Shown here one piece after another: positions 17,252 to 26,341 of a stretch of 64,000 bases of DNA (within the stretch, counting starts at the first letter, position 1; the number at the start of each line of letters is the position of its first letter). The notes beneath the pieces were generated by a model. That model saw only the letters and a list, made by a program, of their open reading frames with translations. It was not told where the DNA came from and ran no database searches. The position numbers were made by a program, and so were the translations under genes. Source of the stretch: Amycolatopsis orientalis DSM 40040 = KCTC 9412 (lineage in GTDB: Bacteria > Actinomycetota > Actinomycetes > Mycobacteriales > Pseudonocardiaceae); assembly GCF_000478275.1 (NCBI RefSeq), contig NZ_ASJB01000065.1:1-64000 (forward strand). The letters run 5' to 3'.

Positions 17252-18730
17252 ATGGGTACGCACAGACCGCGGCGCGGTCTCGGCCATCGGCGGCTCGGAG
17301 CCGCCCAGATCGTCTTCTTCGTGGTGGCGGCGGCGGGTCCGCTGTTCGCCATCGCGGGAGGGGTCCCGACGAACTACGGGGTCACCGGAAGCCTCGGGGT
17401 GCCGCTGTCGTTCCTGCTGCTGGCCCCGATCCTGGGCCTGTTCGCGGTCGGGTACGCGGCGATGAGCCGCTACATCACCAATGCCGGCGCCTTCTATCCC
17501 TACGTCGCCAACGGGATCGGGAAATCCACCGGCGCGGGGATCGCGTTCGTCACGCTGATCACCTACAACGCCATCCAGATCAGCGTCTACGGCCTGTTCG
17601 GCTGGTCGGTGTCGACCTGGCTGGGGACGCTCACCGGTTCACCGCCGCCGTGGTGGCTGTGCGCGCTGGTACTGGTGGTGATCGTCGGCGCGCTCGGCGT
17701 GCTGCGGGTCGACCTCAACGCCAAGGTGCTCGGGGTGGCCCTGTGCCTGGAGGTCGCCGTCATCACGATCGTCGACGTCGCGTTGTTCGCGAATCCGGCC
17801 GGTGGCAGCGTTTCGTGGGTGCCGCTGGCGCCGTCGAGCCTGTTCACCACCGGCGTGGGCGCGGTGTTCGCGTTCTCCGCCGCCGCGTTCATCGGCTTCG
17901 AGGGCGCGGCGACCTACGGCGAGGAGACGCGCGAACCCAGCCGCACGGTCGGCCGGGCGACGTTCGCCGCGATCGGGCTCACGGCGGTGCTCTACGTCGT
18001 GTCGTCGCTCGCGCTGGCCGTGGGCGCCGGACCGGACGTCATCGTCACCACCGCCGCCGCGCAGGGGCCGGATCTGCTGTTCAACCTGGCGGGTGCGCAT
18101 CTCGGCGACACGTTCTCCGCCATCGCCTACACGCTTTTCGTGACCGGCCAGTGCGCGGCGCTGCTGAGCTTCCACAACGCCGTCGCACGGTACTTCTTCG
18201 CGCTGGGCCGGGAAGGGCTGCTGCCGCGCTCGCTCGCGAAGACGAGCAAGCGCACCGGCGCGCCGGTGGCCGGATCGCTCACGCAGACCACGCTCGCCCT
18301 GGTGGTGGTGGCCGCGTTCGGGATCGCCGAACGCGATCCGGTCACCGAACTGTTCACCTGGCTCGGCGCGACGGCGTCGATGGGGGTCGTGGTGATCATG
18401 ATCGCCGTCTCGCTTTCGGTGATCGGGTTCTTCAAACGGCGCCGCGCGGCCGAAAACGCCTGGCGCCGCTGGATCGCGCCCTCGATGGCGATACTGGCGC
18501 TGTCGGCCGTCCTCGCGCTGATCCTGCTCAACTTCGACCTGCTGCTCGGCCCGGCCGGGACCTTCCTGCTGCGCTGGGGGCTGCCCGGCCTCGTGGTCGT
18601 CGCGGCACTGGCGGGTTTCCTGCGCGCGGAAGTGCTGCGGACGCGGGAGCCCGAGACCTACGCCGGGATCGGCGGCCCGCTCGAAGACGACGGCGAACGC
18701 GAACCCGCCGGGCTGGGGGCCCGGCGATGA
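17252..18730 (+). CDS. APC family amino acid permease
   Basis: A 492-residue integral membrane protein with about twelve helices. The first helix carries the APC signature region (GAAQIVFFVVAAAGPLFAIAGGVPTNYGVTG), and GFEGAATYGEETREPSRTVGRA is the family loop after helix 6. It should import an amino acid or related compound by proton symport. GGGGGA lies 8 nt before ATG 17252. The next gene overlaps its stop by 4 nt, so the permease and acetyltransferase are co-translated. Confidence 0.9.
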   Translation: MGTHRPRRGLGHRRLGAAQIVFFVVAAAGPLFAIAGGVPTNYGVTGSLGVPLSFLLLAPILGLFAVGYAAMSRYITNAGAFYPYVANGIGKSTGAGIAFVTLITYNAIQISVYGLFGWSVSTWLGTLTGSPPPWWLCALVLVVIVGALGVLRVDLNAKVLGVALCLEVAVITIVDVALFANPAGGSVSWVPLAPSSLFTTGVGAVFAFSAAAFIGFEGAATYGEETREPSRTVGRATFAAIGLTAVLYVVSSLALAVGAGPDVIVTTAAAQGPDLLFNLAGAHLGDTFSAIAYTLFVTGQCAALLSFHNAVARYFFALGREGLLPRSLAKTSKRTGAPVAGSLTQTTLALVVVAAFGIAERDPVTELFTWLGATASMGVVVIMIAVSLSVIGFFKRRRAAENAWRRWIAPSMAILALSAVLALILLNFDLLLGPAGTFLLRWGLPGLVVVAALAGFLRAEVLRTREPETYAGIGGPLEDDGEREPAGLGARR

Positions 18731-19290
18731 ACGTGCGAGCCGTCGAACCGTCCGAAGTAGACACTGTGGTCGACGTGCTGTCCGAGGCCTTCCACGAAGA
18801 CCCCGTCAGCGTATGGGTCTTTCCCGGGGACGGGCGCCGCGCCGTGGCGTTGCCGATCTTCTACCGCGCGGTGGTGCGCGGGGCGCTGGCCATGGGCGGC
18901 CACGTCGATGTCACCGGTGACCTGTCGGCCGCGGTCGTCTGGACGCCCAGCGGTGCGGAGGGCGAGCCGGACGGCGACGCGTTCGCCGGGCTCGCCGACG
19001 ACGAACTGGGACGGCTCGGCGCGCTGGTCGACGTGATGGTGAAGTGCGGCCCCGGCGGGGAATACCACCACGCGCAGTTCATCGGTGTCCGCAAGATCCT
19101 GCAGCGGCAGGGGATCGGCGCCCGCCTGCTGCGGCACGGGCTCGACCGGTACGGCACCGAACCCGCCTACCTGGAGGCCAGCACCGCGGAGAGCGCGAAA
19201 CTGTACCGGCGGCTGGGTTTCCGCGATCACGGACCGGCCTTCGCGGTCGAAGGCGGGCCGCCGATGCTGCCCATGTGGCGTGATCCGTGA
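18727..19290 (+). CDS. GNAT family N-acetyltransferase
   Basis: A 187-residue single-domain acetyltransferase. The acetyl-CoA pyrophosphate loop is RQGIGARLLRHGL at about residues 128-140, followed by YLEAS and KLYRRLGF, which are typical of GNAT C-termini. Its ATG overlaps the permease TGA (ATGA), so the substrate may be a compound imported by the permease. That link is inference from coupling only. Confidence 0.86.
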   Translation: MNVRAVEPSEVDTVVDVLSEAFHEDPVSVWVFPGDGRRAVALPIFYRAVVRGALAMGGHVDVTGDLSAAVVWTPSGAEGEPDGDAFAGLADDELGRLGALVDVMVKCGPGGEYHHAQFIGVRKILQRQGIGARLLRHGLDRYGTEPAYLEASTAESAKLYRRLGFRDHGPAFAVEGGPPMLPMWRDP

Positions 19291-19339
19291 CGGATCCCTC
19301 GTCGATTTGTCTATAAAGGACTGGTAAAGTGACGGCCAG

Positions 19340-19651
19340 ATGACGACGAACCGTGCCCCCGCCCCACGGCACCGTTCCGTCTTCTTCCTCCTGATCTTGC
19401 TCGTCTTCGCCTTCGGCACCCCGACCGTCCCCCACGGGCACGCCGTCGCCGCGGCGGACGATCCCGTCGCCGTCTTCGCGACCCATCCGCTCCCCGCCTT
19501 CCATGGCGGGCAAGGTGTTCCGCTCCCCGACGTGCCCGCCGCGACGGCGGCCGTCGACCTCGTCGACGCCGGTCCCGCTCCCCAGCGGGGCGAACCCGCC
19601 GTCGTCACCCGCGCGCTGCCCCGAGCCGCCGCGCGGGCGCCTCCGCGCTGA
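19340..19651 (+). CDS. Small exported hypothetical protein
   Basis: I do not recognise this 103-residue product. It has a basic N-terminus (TTNRAPAPRHR), one hydrophobic helix (SVFFLLILLVFAFG) resembling a signal peptide, and a Pro/Ala-rich remainder with several His. A TATAAA-like patch lies about 25 nt upstream. It precedes the structured leader of the antiporter gene. It could be a real secreted peptide or a spurious frame in GC-rich DNA. Confidence 0.5.
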   Translation: MTTNRAPAPRHRSVFFLLILLVFAFGTPTVPHGHAVAAADDPVAVFATHPLPAFHGGQGVPLPDVPAATAAVDLVDAGPAPQRGEPAVVTRALPRAAARAPPR

Positions 19652-19674
19652 TCCGGTCCTTACATCGTCTGTTG

Positions 19675-19790
19675 GTGAACCCGCGTCCGCGATCGACGTC
19701 GGCAGGGCGCGGTTTGGTCATGCACCTCGCCAGTGCGGCGAAGGCGCCCTGCCACCGCGATAGCGGGGCCTCCGGCCGTGGCGGGTTCAC
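19675..19790 (+). ncRNA. Candidate structured RNA leader upstream of the CPA2 antiporter
   Basis: GTGAACCCGC (19675-19684) pairs perfectly with GCGGGTTCAC (19781-19790), closing a 116-nt domain. Inside, GGCAGGGCGC (19701-19710) pairs perfectly with GCGCCCTGCC (19744-19753) and encloses GCAC/GTGC (19722-19725/19733-19736). Further hairpins are CCGC-GATA-GCGG (19755-19766) and GGCC-TCC-GGCC (19767-19777). A GGCGG/CCGCC hairpin (19806-19828) lies between this domain and the GGAGG of the antiporter gene. I could not match it by eye to a named riboswitch class. Confidence 0.45.
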
Positions 19791-19870
19791 GCGTTCGGTC
19801 GCTTCGGCGGGTCTATCTCAGCTCCGCCAACAGGCCCTACCCCCCGAATCAGCCACCATCGGAGGTCTCC

Positions 19871-21079
19871 ATGAGTTCCGGTCATGCCCTGCTGGCCGTC
19901 GGCGGGGCGTTCCTCGCCGCCGGCGTGATCGCCAGAGCCGGCGCCCGTATCGGGCTGCCCACCATCCCCCTGTTCATGCTGGCCGGCTTCGTCTTCGGCC
20001 CCAACACCCCCGGTCTGTCCCTTGTGGACGATCCGAGTGAACTCGGCGTGCTCGCCGGGCTCGGCCTCGTCTTCCTCCTGTTCTACCTCGGCCTCGAATT
20101 CTCCCTCGACGACCTCGCCAAGGGCGGGCGCAAACTCGTCTGGTCCGGGCTGATCTACCTGGTCCTCAACATCGGCGGCGGGCTCGCCTTCGGCTTCCTG
20201 CTCGGCTGGGGGACCAGGGAAGCGCTGGTCATCGCCGGTGCCATCGGGATCTCGTCGTCGGCGATCGTCACCAAGCTCCTGCTCGAAGCGCGCCGGATGA
20301 ACAACCCCGAATCCCGGCTGATCATGGGCATCATCGTGATCGAGGACCTGTTCCTCGCGCTGTACCTGGCGTTGCTGCAGCCGGTGTTGTCCGGCGCCGG
20401 GAGTTTCGGCTCGGCCATGGCCGATTTCGGCAAGGCCTTCGCCTTCCTGATCGTGATGGCCGCGCTCGCCCGCTGGGGCGGCCGGGTGGTGTCGAAGCTG
20501 TTCGGTTCGGCCGACGACGAACTGCTGACCGTGTGCTTCGTCGGTGTCGCCGTCATGGGCGCCGCCGTCGCCGAAGAGGTCGGGGTGTCCGACGCCATCG
20601 GCGCGTTCATGGTCGGCATGATGCTCGGCGGTTCGAAGGTCGCGCCGCGGATCCACAAGCTGGTGCTCCCGCTGCGGGACGCGTTCGGCGCGCTGTTCTT
20701 CTTCATCTTCGGGCTCAGCATCGACCCGAACGCGGTCGGCTCGGTGGTCGTGCCGGTGCTGATCGCGGTGGCGCTGACGATCGTGCTGAACCTGGGCGCG
20801 GGCGCGCTGGCCGCGCGGCTGCACGGCTTCGACCGGCAGGCCGGGGTCAACATCGGGCTGACCGTGCTCACCAGGGGTGAGTTCTCCCTGGTGCTCGCCG
20901 CGATGGCGACGGCGGCCGGACTGGACTCGCGGGTCGCGCCGTTCGTCGCGGGCTACGTCCTCCTGCTGGCCGTGATCGGTCCAGTCGCGGTCATCCGCTC
21001 GGAGAAACTCACCTGGTTGCTACCGGCGGGTATCGTCCGAGGCTCGACCCGCCGCGACGAGCCGGTCAGGGCGACGTGA
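19871..21079 (+). CDS. CPA2 family cation:proton antiporter
   Basis: A 402-residue membrane protein with about twelve helices and the monovalent cation:proton antiporter-2 pattern, including GLVFLLFYLGLEFSLDDL, ISSSAIVTKLL and the VLTRGEFSLVLA segment near the C-terminus. The layout matches the KhtU/KefB transport core without an attached RCK/TrkA domain. It should exchange K+ or Na+ for protons across the cell membrane. GGAGG lies 5 nt before ATG 19871. No KhtT-like regulatory subunit is adjacent; the long structured leader may be the control point instead. Confidence 0.88.
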   Translation: MSSGHALLAVGGAFLAAGVIARAGARIGLPTIPLFMLAGFVFGPNTPGLSLVDDPSELGVLAGLGLVFLLFYLGLEFSLDDLAKGGRKLVWSGLIYLVLNIGGGLAFGFLLGWGTREALVIAGAIGISSSAIVTKLLLEARRMNNPESRLIMGIIVIEDLFLALYLALLQPVLSGAGSFGSAMADFGKAFAFLIVMAALARWGGRVVSKLFGSADDELLTVCFVGVAVMGAAVAEEVGVSDAIGAFMVGMMLGGSKVAPRIHKLVLPLRDAFGALFFFIFGLSIDPNAVGSVVVPVLIAVALTIVLNLGAGALAARLHGFDRQAGVNIGLTVLTRGEFSLVLAAMATAAGLDSRVAPFVAGYVLLLAVIGPVAVIRSEKLTWLLPAGIVRGSTRRDEPVRAT

Positions 21080-21092
21080 CGAGGAGGCCTGG

Positions 21093-22256
21093 GTGACGGA
21101 GCGGTTCGGCGGCTACCAGAACGAGATCTACCTGCAGGGGCTCGGCGGGACCTTCCCGCCGTGCTCCACCGACGCCACGAAGCTGGAGGAGTCGGCCAGG
21201 GAGATCCTGGAGCCGGGACCGTTCTGGTACGTCGCGGGCTCCGCCGGTTCGGGCGCCACCGCGCGCGCCAACCGGGAGGCGTTCGACCGCTGGCGCCTGG
21301 TACCCCGGATGCTCACCGGCGCGACCGAACGCGACCTGTCCACGACCGTGCTGGGCACCCCGGTGCCGGCTCCGGTGCTGCTGGCGCCGGTCGGCGTCCA
21401 GTCGATCGTGCACGAGGGCGCCGAGCCGGAGGCCGCGCGGGCCGCGGCGTCGGTCGGCCTGCCCTACATCATGTCGACGGCGTCCTCGACCAGCATCGAG
21501 GACGTCGCCGAGGCCAGCGGCGCGGGTCCGAGGTGGTTCCAGCTGTACCGGCCCACCGACAACGACGTCTGCGCGAGCATCCTGGCGCGGGCGAAGGCCG
21601 CGGGGTTCAGCACGCTCGTGGTCACGCTCGACACCTGGACCCTCGCGTGGCGCCCGAACGACCTCGACCACGCGTACCTGCCGTTCATCAAGGGGGAGGG
21701 CCTCGGCGTCCCGTTCAGTGACCCGGTGTTCCGCGGGCTGCTGGAGAAGACGCCCGAGGAGGATCCGCCCACCGCGATCCTGCGCTGGCTCTCGATGGTC
21801 ACCGGCACCGACAGCACCTGGAGCAGGCTGCCGTTCCTGCGGGAGCACTGGGACGGGCCGATCGTGCTCAAGGGCGTCCAGCATCCCGACGACGCGCGCC
21901 GCGCCGTCGACGCCGGGATGGACGGGATCGTCGTGTCCAACCACGGCGGGCGCCAGGTCGACGGCGCAGTCGGTTCGCTCGACGTGCTCCCGGAGATCGT
22001 GAGCGCGGTCGGCGACCGGATGGAGGTCCTGTTCGACTCCGGCATCCGCACCGGCGCCGACATCGCCAAGGCGCTCGCGCTCGGGGCGAAGGCCGTGCTG
22101 GTGGGGCGCCCGTGGGTGTACGGGCTCGCGCACGCGGGGGGCGACGGCGTCCGGCACGTGCTGCGGAGCCTGCTCGCCGACCTCGACCTGACCATGGGCC
22201 TGTCCGGTCACCGCACCCTCGCCGACCTCACCCCCTCCTCGCTCACCCACTCCTGA
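21093..22256 (+). CDS. FMN-dependent lactate 2-monooxygenase-like alpha-hydroxy acid oxidase
   Basis: A 387-residue TIM-barrel flavoenzyme. The start GGYQNEIYLQGL and the segments FQLYRPTDND, LDTWTLAWRP, LKGVQHPDDARR, SNHGGRQVDGA (catalytic His and Arg) and FDSGIRTGADI match lactate 2-monooxygenase, which turns L-lactate into acetate, CO2 and water. Lactate oxidase or another hydroxy-acid oxidase is the alternative. GAGGAGG lies 5 nt before GTG 21093, and only 13 nt separate it from the antiporter stop, so both are probably on one transcript. Confidence 0.87.
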   Translation: MTERFGGYQNEIYLQGLGGTFPPCSTDATKLEESAREILEPGPFWYVAGSAGSGATARANREAFDRWRLVPRMLTGATERDLSTTVLGTPVPAPVLLAPVGVQSIVHEGAEPEAARAAASVGLPYIMSTASSTSIEDVAEASGAGPRWFQLYRPTDNDVCASILARAKAAGFSTLVVTLDTWTLAWRPNDLDHAYLPFIKGEGLGVPFSDPVFRGLLEKTPEEDPPTAILRWLSMVTGTDSTWSRLPFLREHWDGPIVLKGVQHPDDARRAVDAGMDGIVVSNHGGRQVDGAVGSLDVLPEIVSAVGDRMEVLFDSGIRTGADIAKALALGAKAVLVGRPWVYGLAHAGGDGVRHVLRSLLADLDLTMGLSGHRTLADLTPSSLTHS

Positions 22257-22260
22257 CCTT

Positions 22261-22282
22261 CGCGTTTAGCGGGCTAAACGCG
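22261..22282. terminator. GCGTTTAGC palindrome, tandem unit 1
   Basis: CGCGTTTAGC-GG-GCTAAACGCG, perfect 10-bp arms with a 2-nt centre, 4 bp after the monooxygenase stop. It is the first of two adjacent copies. Confidence 0.65.
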
Positions 22283-22291
22283 GCCGGGCGT

Positions 22292-22313
22292 CGCGTTTAG
22301 CCCGCTAAACGCG
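22292..22313. terminator. GCGTTTAGC palindrome, tandem unit 2
   Basis: CGCGTTTAGC-CC-GCTAAACGCG, identical arms to the first unit with a complementary centre, 9 bp downstream. The pair forms a tandem hairpin before hrpA and could also form one larger alternative cruciform. Confidence 0.65.
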
Positions 22314-22382
22314 GGCGGTGGTGGTGACGTGGGGGATATTCGGAAGCCTCGATCGTCACGCACGGCTATCCTGGTGCCGGTC

Positions 22383-25300
22383 ATGGCTTCTCAACCTTCC
22401 CCGCTCGGCGCCCTGCGCGCTCGCCTGCCCGCATTGATGTCGCGCGACGAGCACCGCCTCCGGCGCCGGCTCGACGGTGCCCGGAAGGCGCGCGACGCCG
22501 AGAGCATCGCCGCGCGGATCGAGGCCGACATCGAGGCCGCCGAACTCCGGGTCACCCGCCGCCGCGACGGCGTCCCGAAGATCTCCTATCCCGAAGAGCT
22601 GCCGGTCAGCCAGCGCAAGGACGAGATCGCCGCCGCCATCCGCGACCACCAGGTGGTGATCGTCGCGGGGGAGACCGGTTCCGGGAAGACGACCCAGCTG
22701 CCGAAGATCTGCCTCGAACTCGGCCGCGGCATCCGCGGCCAGATCGGGCATACGCAGCCACGGCGGCTGGCCGCGCGCACCGTCGCCGACCGGATCGCCT
22801 CCGAGCTGAACACCGAACTCGGCGAGGCCGTCGGCTACAAGGTCCGGTTCACCGACCAGTCCGGACAGGACACGCTCGTCAAGCTGATGACCGACGGCAT
22901 CCTGCTCGCCGAGATCCAGACCGACCGGATGCTGCGGCAGTACGACACGCTGATCATCGACGAGGCGCATGAGCGCAGCCTCAACATCGACTTCATCCTC
23001 GGGTACGTCAAGCAGCTCCTGCCGCGCCGTCCCGACCTCAAGGTGATCATCACCTCGGCGACGATCGACCCGGAGCGGTTCTCCAAGCACTTCGGAGACG
23101 CCCCGATCGTCGAGGTCTCCGGGCGGACGTATCCGGTCGAGGTCCGCTACCGGCCGATCATCGACCCGGACGATCCCGACGCCGACCAGGACCGGGACCA
23201 GACGCAGGCCATCTGCGACGCCGTCGACGAACTCCAGCACGAGGGGCCGGGCGACATCCTCGTCTTCCTCTCCGGCGAGCGGGAGATCCGCGACGCCGCG
23301 GACGCTCTGTCCAAACAGGATCTGCGCAATACCGAGATCCTGCCGCTGTATGCCCGGCTTTCGTCGTCGGACCAGCATCGGGTGTTCCAGCGTCATACCG
23401 GGCGCCGCGTCGTCCTCGCCACGAACGTCGCCGAGACCTCGCTGACCGTGCCGGGGATCAAGTACGTCATCGACCCCGGCACCGCGCGGATCTCGCGGTA
23501 CAGCCATCGCACCAAGGTCCAGCGGCTGCCGATCGAGCCGGTCTCGCAGGCTTCCGCGAACCAGCGCAAGGGCCGCTGCGGGCGTACCTCCGACGGTATC
23601 TGCATCCGGCTGTACTCCGAAGACGATTTCGACGCCCGGCCCGAGTTCACCGATCCGGAGATCCTGCGGACCAACCTCGCGTCCGTCATCCTGCAGATGA
23701 CCTCGCTCGGCCTCGGCGACATCGCGGCGTTCCCCTTCGTGGAACCGCCGGACCGCCGTCAGGTCACCGACGGTGTCCAGTTGCTGCAGGAACTCGGCGC
23801 CTTCGACATGTCCGACGGCAAGAAGCTCACCGAGACCGGCCGCAAGCTCGCGCAGCTCCCGGTCGACCCGCGGATGGCGCGGATGGTGCTGGAGGCTTCG
23901 CGCAACGGCTGCGTGCGCGAAGTGATGATCATCGCCGCCGCACTGTCCATTCAGGACCCGCGCGAGCGGCCGGCGGAGAAACAGCAGGCGGCGGACGAGC
24001 AGCACGCGCGGTTCGCGGACAAGACGTCCGACTTCCTGGCGTACCTGAACCTGTGGGAGTACGTCAGCGAGCAGCAGAAGGCGTTGTCCACCAACCAGTT
24101 CCGCAGGCTGTGCCGCAACGAGTACCTGAACTACCTGCGTATCCGCGAATGGCAGGACATCTTCAGCCAGCTGCGTCAGCTGGCCAAACCGCTCGGCATC
24201 ACCCTCAACACCGCCGGCCCGGCCGATCCGCAACGCGTGCACACGTCGCTGATCGCCGGGCTGCTGTCGCATGTGGGGCTCAAGGATCCGGCCAAGGGCG
24301 ACTATCTCGGCGCGCGCGGGGCGCGGTTCTCGGTGTTCCCGGGTTCGGCGCTGTTCAAGAAGCAGCCGCGGTTCGTGATGTCGGCCGAGCTGGTGGAGAC
24401 GTCGCGGCTGTGGGGGCGGGTCAACGCGCGGATCGAGCCGGAATGGGTCGAGCCGCTCGCCGGTCACGTGGTCAAGCGGAACTACTCCGAGCCGCACTGG
24501 GAGCGCAAGCAGGGCGCGGTGATGGCGCTGGAGAAGGTGACCCTGTACGGGGTCCCGCTGGTGGCCGACCGCCGCGTCAACTACGGCCGGATCGACCCGG
24601 AACTGAGCCGCGAACTGTTCATCCGGCACGCGTTGGTGGAAGGCGACTGGGAGACCCGGCACCACTTCTTCCGCGAGAACCGCGCGCTGCTCGAAGAGGT
24701 CGAGGACCTGGAGAACCGGGCGCGCCGCCGCGACATCCTGGTCGACGACGAGACGCTCTTCGAGTTCTACGACCAGCGCGTCCCGGCCGAGGTCGTGTCG
24801 GCACGGCATTTCGACAGCTGGTGGAAGAAGGCCCGCCACACCGAGCCCGACCTGCTGAGCTTCGAGAAGACGATGCTCATCAACGAGACCGCGGGCGGCG
24901 TGCGCGAGGCCGACTACCCCGATTTCTGGACTCAGGGCAGCCAGACCTTCAAGCTCACGTACCAGTTCGAGCCCGGGGCGGACGCGGACGGCGTCACCGT
25001 GCACATCCCGCTGCCGGTGCTGAACCAGGTCACCCCGGACGGCTTCGACTGGCAGGTCCCCGGCCTGCGCGAAGAGCTGGTGACGCAGCTGATCAAGTCG
25101 CTGCCCAAGGCGATCCGGCGCAACTTCGTGCCGGCACCCGACCACGCGAAGCTCGTGCTGTCGCGGGTCGGCCCGGCCGACGGGCCGCTGCTGCACGCCG
25201 TCGCGGACGAGCTGGAGGCCCTGCGCGGGGTCACCATTCCGGACGACGCCTGGCAGCTGTCCTCGGTACCCGAGCATCTGAAGATGACCTTCCGCGTGGT

Positions 25301-26267
25301 GGACGTCCGCGGCAAGAAGGTGTCCGAGGGCAAAGACATCGAGGCGCTCAAACGAGACCTGAGCGGCCAGGTGCGCGCGACGATCTCCAAGGCCGCCGAC
25401 AGCATCGAGCGCGAGGGCCTGACGACGCCCGCGTTCGGAGAGCTGCCGAAGGTGTTCGCGAGCAAGCAGCGCGGGCACGACGTCAAGGCGTATCCGGCGC
25501 TGGTGGACGAAGGCGGCACCGTCGCGGTGCGGCTGCTGGACACGCCGGGGCAGCAGGAACAGTCGATGTGGGCGGGTACGCGGCGGATGCTGCGGTTGAA
25601 TCTGCCGTCGCCGATGAAGTTCATCACCCGCAACCTCGGCAATTCGTCCAAACTCGTGCTGAACCGCAATCCGCACGGTTCGGTGGCGGCGCTGCTCGAA
25701 GACTGTGTCGACTGCGCCGTCGACAAACTCGTCGCCGACAACGGCGGCCCGCGCTGGGACGAGGCCGGTTTCGCCGTCCTGCAGGAGAAGGTGCGTGCCG
25801 GGCTGAACCCCGGAGTGCTCGACGTGCTGACCAACGTCGAGAAGATCCTGCGCGCGGCCAACGACGTCGAGACCCGGCTGGCCGACACCCGGGGCCCGAA
25901 GGACTCGCTCGCCGACATCCGCGCGCAGCTGGACGGCTTGGTGCACAAGGGTTTCGTGACCGAGACGGGGCAGGACAGGCTGAAGCACGTCGTCCGGTAC
26001 CTGCGCGGGATCGAACGGCGGCTGGAGAAGCTTCCGACCGAGCCGACCCGCGACATCCAGCGCACCGGCGACATCGCGTGGCTGCGCAACGAGTACCAGG
26101 CGGCCCTCGACGCGGTGCCGCCGCGGACGTCGTCGCCCGCGCTGCGGGAGATTCGGTGGATGATCGAGGAACTGCGGGTCAGCTTCTTCGCCCAGACGCT
26201 CGGCACCGCGCACCCCGTCTCGCTGAAGCGCGTCATCAAGGCCCTGGACGACGCCGCCGTGAGCTGA
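22383..26267 (+). CDS. hrpA: HrpA-type DEAH-box ATP-dependent RNA helicase
   Basis: A 1294-residue DEAH/RHA helicase. Motifs in order: I GETGSGKTT, Ia TQPRRLAA, II DEAH, III SATID, V ATNVAETSLTVPG, VI QRKGRCGR; then the winged-helix/HA2 region and a C-terminal DUF3418 domain. Length matches bacterial HrpA (about 1300). HrpA processes mRNA and acts on stalled or collided ribosomes in other bacteria. ATG 22383 follows TATCCT (22367-22372) by 10 nt with no Shine-Dalgarno, so a leaderless or very short leader is likely. The TGA stop forms the edge of a long hairpin. Confidence 0.95.
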   Translation: MASQPSPLGALRARLPALMSRDEHRLRRRLDGARKARDAESIAARIEADIEAAELRVTRRRDGVPKISYPEELPVSQRKDEIAAAIRDHQVVIVAGETGSGKTTQLPKICLELGRGIRGQIGHTQPRRLAARTVADRIASELNTELGEAVGYKVRFTDQSGQDTLVKLMTDGILLAEIQTDRMLRQYDTLIIDEAHERSLNIDFILGYVKQLLPRRPDLKVIITSATIDPERFSKHFGDAPIVEVSGRTYPVEVRYRPIIDPDDPDADQDRDQTQAICDAVDELQHEGPGDILVFLSGEREIRDAADALSKQDLRNTEILPLYARLSSSDQHRVFQRHTGRRVVLATNVAETSLTVPGIKYVIDPGTARISRYSHRTKVQRLPIEPVSQASANQRKGRCGRTSDGICIRLYSEDDFDARPEFTDPEILRTNLASVILQMTSLGLGDIAAFPFVEPPDRRQVTDGVQLLQELGAFDMSDGKKLTETGRKLAQLPVDPRMARMVLEASRNGCVREVMIIAAALSIQDPRERPAEKQQAADEQHARFADKTSDFLAYLNLWEYVSEQQKALSTNQFRRLCRNEYLNYLRIREWQDIFSQLRQLAKPLGITLNTAGPADPQRVHTSLIAGLLSHVGLKDPAKGDYLGARGARFSVFPGSALFKKQPRFVMSAELVETSRLWGRVNARIEPEWVEPLAGHVVKRNYSEPHWERKQGAVMALEKVTLYGVPLVADRRVNYGRIDPELSRELFIRHALVEGDWETRHHFFRENRALLEEVEDLENRARRRDILVDDETLFEFYDQRVPAEVVSARHFDSWWKKARHTEPDLLSFEKTMLINETAGGVREADYPDFWTQGSQTFKLTYQFEPGADADGVTVHIPLPVLNQVTPDGFDWQVPGLREELVTQLIKSLPKAIRRNFVPAPDHAKLVLSRVGPADGPLLHAVADELEALRGVTIPDDAWQLSSVPEHLKMTFRVVDVRGKKVSEGKDIEALKRDLSGQVRATISKAADSIEREGLTTPAFGELPKVFASKQRGHDVKAYPALVDEGGTVAVRLLDTPGQQEQSMWAGTRRMLRLNLPSPMKFITRNLGNSSKLVLNRNPHGSVAALLEDCVDCAVDKLVADNGGPRWDEAGFAVLQEKVRAGLNPGVLDVLTNVEKILRAANDVETRLADTRGPKDSLADIRAQLDGLVHKGFVTETGQDRLKHVVRYLRGIERRLEKLPTEPTRDIQRTGDIAWLRNEYQAALDAVPPRTSSPALREIRWMIEELRVSFFAQTLGTAHPVSLKRVIKALDDAAVS

Positions 26268-26308
26268 AAGCGTCCTTCATCGCATGAGATGCGGTGAAGG
26301 ACGCTTTC
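26266..26308. terminator. Hairpin overlapping the hrpA stop
   Basis: GAAAGCGTCCTTCA pairs with TGAAGGACGCTTTC over 14 bp, and the inner CGCAT-GAG-ATGCG extends the stem, giving an almost complete 43-nt hairpin. Its first two bases belong to the hrpA TGA (26265-26267). A second, partial copy of the right half (TCGCATGAGATGCGGGGAAAG) follows at 26310-26330. Confidence 0.72.
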
Positions 26309-26341
26309 CTCGCATGAGATGCGGGGAAAGCTCCCTTCAGC

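Noticed and set aside
18658..19608. Minus-strand 316-codon frame over the GNAT gene
   Set aside because: The plus-strand acetyltransferase has the complete acetyl-CoA motif and is coupled to the permease gene.
19675..19790. Assignment of the leader to the c-di-AMP (ydaO) riboswitch
   Set aside because: An attractive idea for a cation antiporter, but I do not see the conserved core sequences of that class; left as an unassigned structured RNA.
22356..26213. A 1285-codon open frame antisense to hrpA
   Set aside because: It mirrors the codon bias of the real gene, is rich in Arg, Pro, Asp and Gly with no domain, and hrpA is unmistakable on the other strand.
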